Below are positions 5,771-7,919 of a DNA stretch of 7,919 nucleotides, piece after piece; within the stretch, counting starts at the first letter, position 1; every line of letters starts with the position of its first letter. The notes under the pieces were generated by a model that made no database searches, was not told the DNA's origin, and saw only the letters and a program-made list of their open reading frames with translations. The position numbers were made by a program, and so were the translations under genes. The DNA is taken from NCBI GenBank assembly GCA_946611835.1, contig CAMOEE010000118.1:1-7919 (forward strand), in the 5' to 3' direction. The DNA is from an uncultured Treponema sp. GTDB taxonomy: Bacteria; Spirochaetota; Spirochaetia; Treponematales; Treponemataceae.

Positions 5771-7512
5771 TGTTCGGGGAAAAATTCAAAAGAAAATACG
5801 CGCTTTCAGACAAAGGCCTTTCAAACACAAAAAAAGGGATGTTCTGGACGGTCATCGTGAATCTTGTCGTCATGGGCGGAATGGGAATCCTCTATTTTTT
5901 GATGGAAGGATTTATGAAAACTCACACAAAAGGCGAAGCTCTTCCAAAAACGGCATTTTTCATCGCACTGATTCTTGGATTCGTCGTCCTCTCGCTTTTG
6001 ACGCACATTCAGCAGTACCGTTCTACTTACGGCCTGGTTTACGGCGAAATCAAGGAGATGAGAATCGGAATTGCCGAGCGACTCCGAAAGCTGCCCCTTT
6101 CCTTTTTCGGGAAGCGTGATTTGGCGGATTTGACCGAGACGATTATGAGCGACGTGAACCGCATGGAGCATGTCTGGTCGCATGTTTTAGGCTATCTCTA
6201 CGGCTCCTACGTTTCAACCGCAATTGTGGCTGTAATGCTTGCCTTTTTTGACTGGCGTCTTATGATTTCCTGCCTTTGGGGAGTTCCCGTCGCTTTCGCA
6301 CTTTTGTTCGGCTCAAGAAAGATGGCAAAGCGGAATGCTGAAAAAACAAAAAAAGCGAGCCTTGCCGTATCCGACATAATGCAGGAAACAATCGAAAATC
6401 TCCGGGAAATCCACGCGACAAACCAGGAAGAAAAATTCCTTTCAGAAGTGAACAAAACGATTGATTTTCAGGAAAAGACGATGATTAAAGGCGAGCTTGC
6501 CACAGGAATCTTCGTGAATGCGGCCAGCGTCATCATGCGGCTTGGGGTTGCCACGACGATTCTCACAGGCACGAACCTCATCCTTTCCGGGCAGATTGAT
6601 TTTATGACGCTCTTCACCTTCCTCCTCGTGATTACGCGAGTGTACGCTCCCTTTGACCAGAGCCTTGCCCTGATTGCGGAAGCCTTCATGTCGGAAGTGT
6701 CGGCCGAGCGGCTCATGGAAATCTACAACACAAAATCTGCCGGCGGAAAAAGCGAATTCAAGCCGGACGGACACGACATCGTTTTTGACAATGTTTCATT
6801 CTCCTATTCCGACGGAAAAGTTTTGGACGGTCTTTCGTTCACCGCAAAGGAAGGCGAAGTCACAGCCCTCGTAGGCGAGAGCGGAAGCGGAAAATCAACC
6901 TGTGCCCGACTTGCGGCCCGCCTCTGGGATGCGGACAGCGGAAAAATCACCGTGGGCGGAATCGACATAGAGACAATCGAGCCGGAAACGCTTTTGACAG
7001 ATTACTCAATGGTCTTTCAGGATGTCGTTCTTTTTGATGACACCGTTATGGAAAACATCAGGCTCGGAAAACACGGTGCGACGGACGAAGAAGTCATGCA
7101 GGCGGCTAGGGAAGCCAACTGCGACGAGTTCGTGCAGAAACTTGTCGACGGCTACAACACAAAGATCGGTGAGAACGGCACGAAACTTTCAGGAGGCGAG
7201 CGGCAGAGAATTTCAATCGCCCGTGCCCTTCTCAAAAATGCGCCCATTGTCCTTTTGGACGAAGCCACCGCCTCACTCGATGTGGAAAACGAAAGCAAAG
7301 TGCAGTCGGCCCTTTCCCGCCTTTTGAAAGGCAAAACCGTCCTCGTCATCGCCCACCGTATGCGCACCGTGGAAAAGGCGGACAAAATCGTAGTCTTAAA
7401 AGACGGAAAGGTCGCTGAAGAAGGAAGCCCTGCCGACCTGCGCAAAAAGAGCAGTTCACTCTTCGTAAAAATGCACGACTTACAGGCAAAAGAAGCCAGG
7501 TGGAGCGTGTAG
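5770..7512 (+). CDS. ABC transporter, fused membrane and ATPase domains (subunit 2)
   Basis: This encodes 580 residues. The ATG shares its A with the last base of the preceding TGA (TGATG), and GGAGG at 5756-5760 lies nine bases upstream. An in-frame ATG 51 bases earlier lies within the previous gene and would add an implausible basic extension. The membrane domain spans about 20-310 and the ATPase domain about 337-570. Motifs: A-loop tyrosine 346 (FSYS), Walker A GESGSGKST (369-377), Q-loop Q417 (MVFQD), signature LSGGERQ (473-479), Walker B IVLLDE (493-498), an ordinary D-loop ASLDVENE, and switch histidine 529 (IAHR). Both ATP sites of the presumed heterodimer are therefore built from intact motifs. 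The overlap implies translational coupling and equal production with subunit 1. Substrate and direction are not determined. A multidrug or lipid exporter is the main alternative to a siderophore-type importer. Confidence 0.9.
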   Translation: MFGEKFKRKYALSDKGLSNTKKGMFWTVIVNLVVMGGMGILYFLMEGFMKTHTKGEALPKTAFFIALILGFVVLSLLTHIQQYRSTYGLVYGEIKEMRIGIAERLRKLPLSFFGKRDLADLTETIMSDVNRMEHVWSHVLGYLYGSYVSTAIVAVMLAFFDWRLMISCLWGVPVAFALLFGSRKMAKRNAEKTKKASLAVSDIMQETIENLREIHATNQEEKFLSEVNKTIDFQEKTMIKGELATGIFVNAASVIMRLGVATTILTGTNLILSGQIDFMTLFTFLLVITRVYAPFDQSLALIAEAFMSEVSAERLMEIYNTKSAGGKSEFKPDGHDIVFDNVSFSYSDGKVLDGLSFTAKEGEVTALVGESGSGKSTCARLAARLWDADSGKITVGGIDIETIEPETLLTDYSMVFQDVVLFDDTVMENIRLGKHGATDEEVMQAAREANCDEFVQKLVDGYNTKIGENGTKLSGGERQRISIARALLKNAPIVLLDEATASLDVENESKVQSALSRLLKGKTVLVIAHRMRTVEKADKIVVLKDGKVAEEGSPADLRKKSSSLFVKMHDLQAKEARWSV

Positions 7513-7530
7513 AAAAGCATATAAAAAATA

Positions 7531-7559
7531 TTGACAAAACAATGTGGAAAGTTTAATCT
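7531..7559 (+). promoter_or_regulatory. eno: probable enolase promoter
   Basis: A perfect TTGACA lies at 7531-7536. For the -10, TTTAAT (7552-7557, spacer 15) is the better match and TAATCT (7554-7559, spacer 17) has the better spacing, so the exact hexamer is uncertain. The half-site cluster begins inside or right after it. No terminator is visible between the ABC stop (7512) and this promoter, so some read-through from the cassette into enolase is possible. Confidence 0.55.
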
Positions 7560-7583
7560 AACTAAAGTTAGCAAAAACTAACT
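7558..7583. promoter_or_regulatory. tandem CTAACT/AGTTAG half-sites at the enolase start point
   Basis: Three alternating half-sites are visible: CTAACT (7558-7563), AGTTAG (7566-7571) and CTAACT (7578-7583). The first two form a perfect 14-bp palindrome with a two-base centre. The last two form a perfect dyad with a six-base centre, the same GTTAG-N6-CTAAC geometry as at 549-564. Their place at the expected transcription start fits a repressor site. The regulator is unknown. Confidence 0.55.
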
Positions 7584-7673
7584 ATCCTATACCAGCCATA
7601 TAGGGTAATTTGCAAGTTTGCTGAGGGCACATATTCCATTTCTGCTGTGTAAGGAAGTCTTCATCAAACTTGC
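7584..7673 (+). promoter_or_regulatory. structured leader before enolase
   Basis: A first hairpin can form from ATCCTATA (7584-7591) and TATAGGGT (7599-7606) with one G-U pair and a seven-base loop. A larger one follows. GCAAGTTTG (7612-7620) pairs perfectly with CAAACTTGC (7665-7673). TGAGGG (7622-7627) continues the stem against TCTTCA-like bases 7658-7663 with two G-U pairs. CACA (7628-7631) can pair with TGTG (7646-7649). The large stem is followed by TTTCTTT, so it could be an attenuator-like terminator or a cis-regulatory RNA. It matches no riboswitch class that I recognise. Confidence 0.42.
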
Positions 7674-7701
7674 TTTCTTTCGCATTTATGGAGGTTTAAA
7701 A

Positions 7702-7919
7702 ATGTTGAATAAAATTGCAATCGCAAATGTAATCGGTCGGGAAATCATCGACTCTCGCGGAAATCCTACTGTCGAGGTGGATGTAATTCTTGAAAACGGC
7801 GTTCTTGGTCGCGCTGCAGTTCCTTCGGGAGCTTCAACTGGTGAAAACGAAGCCCTTGAACTTCGTGACGGAGACAAAAAACGCTACGGCGGAAAGGGCG
7901 TTCTTAAAGCCGTTGAAAA
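7702..7919 (+). CDS. eno: enolase (phosphopyruvate hydratase), N-terminal part cut by the window edge
   Basis: Only 72 codons plus two bases of an expected gene of roughly 430 codons lie in the window. Enolase converts 2-phosphoglycerate to phosphoenolpyruvate in glycolysis, in the cytoplasm, with magnesium. Recognition rests on the family's N-terminal hallmarks: GREIIDSRGNPTVEVDV (12-28), the mobile catalytic loop PSGASTGENEALELRDGD (42-59), and RYGGKGVLKAV (62-72). The loop and its SGASTG are intact. The ATG follows GGAGG (7690-7694) at seven bases. It is not related in pathway to the transporters upstream and has its own promoter and a 189-base intergenic region, so it is probably a separate transcription unit. 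Confidence 0.95.
   Translation, partial: MLNKIAIANVIGREIIDSRGNPTVEVDVILENGVLGRAAVPSGASTGENEALELRDGDKKRYGGKGVLKAVE

Noticed and set aside
3889..7673. Shared 8-mers GCAAGTTT/AAACTTGC in the operon repeat hairpin and the enolase leader stem
   Set aside because: The loops, flanks and surrounding sequence differ completely; eight bases are compatible with chance, so I do not call them copies of one element.
1..7919. CRISPR array, tRNA, insertion sequence or phage genes
   Set aside because: No regularly spaced direct repeats, cloverleaf, transposase or phage-type protein is visible on either strand.

Overview
The window looks like chromosomal DNA from an anaerobic, mid-GC host-associated bacterium, most likely a spirochaete of the genus Treponema. 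This is inferred from the style of the proteins, the strong AGGAGG-type ribosome binding sites and the palindrome-rich intergenic repeat; no rRNA or other marker gene is present. The only housekeeping gene is the first 72 codons of enolase at the right edge.

Layout: (1) Positions 65-370, minus strand: a small two-helix membrane protein with a His/Cys cluster, of a type I associate with metal-transport loci. (2) Positions 371-608: a divergent intergenic region. On the plus strand it holds a consensus promoter (TTGACA, 18 bp, TATAAT). A perfect 23-bp palindrome covers the spacer and -10, and a second dyad, GTTAG-N6-CTAAC, lies at the expected transcription start. (3) Positions 609-7512, plus strand: four co-directional genes. 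They encode an LCMT-family SAM-dependent methyltransferase, a 783-residue MMPL/RND exporter, and two ABC half-transporters with fused membrane and ATPase domains, the second overlapping the first by one base (TGATG). A cluster of stem-loops resembling a dispersed intergenic repeat lies between the RND gene and the ABC pair. (4) Positions 7513-7701: the enolase promoter region, with a -35, a weak -10, a tandem set of the same GTTAG/CTAAC half-sites, and a leader able to form a long stem-loop. (5) Positions 7702-7919: the start of enolase.

How the genes may work together (inference): the four-gene block reads as a regulated transport cassette. One modification enzyme is followed by a proton-driven exporter and a heterodimeric ABC transporter, all plausibly repressed from the palindrome, which resembles a TetR-family operator. 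No regulator gene is visible in the window. The first ABC subunit has an unusual D-loop that I recall from the YbtP/YbtQ and IrtA/IrtB siderophore transporters. Together with the His/Cys protein next door and the DtxR-like half-sites, this makes a link to metal homeostasis a testable but unproven idea. The point I find most worth following is that the same dyad sits at the start of both the cassette and enolase.
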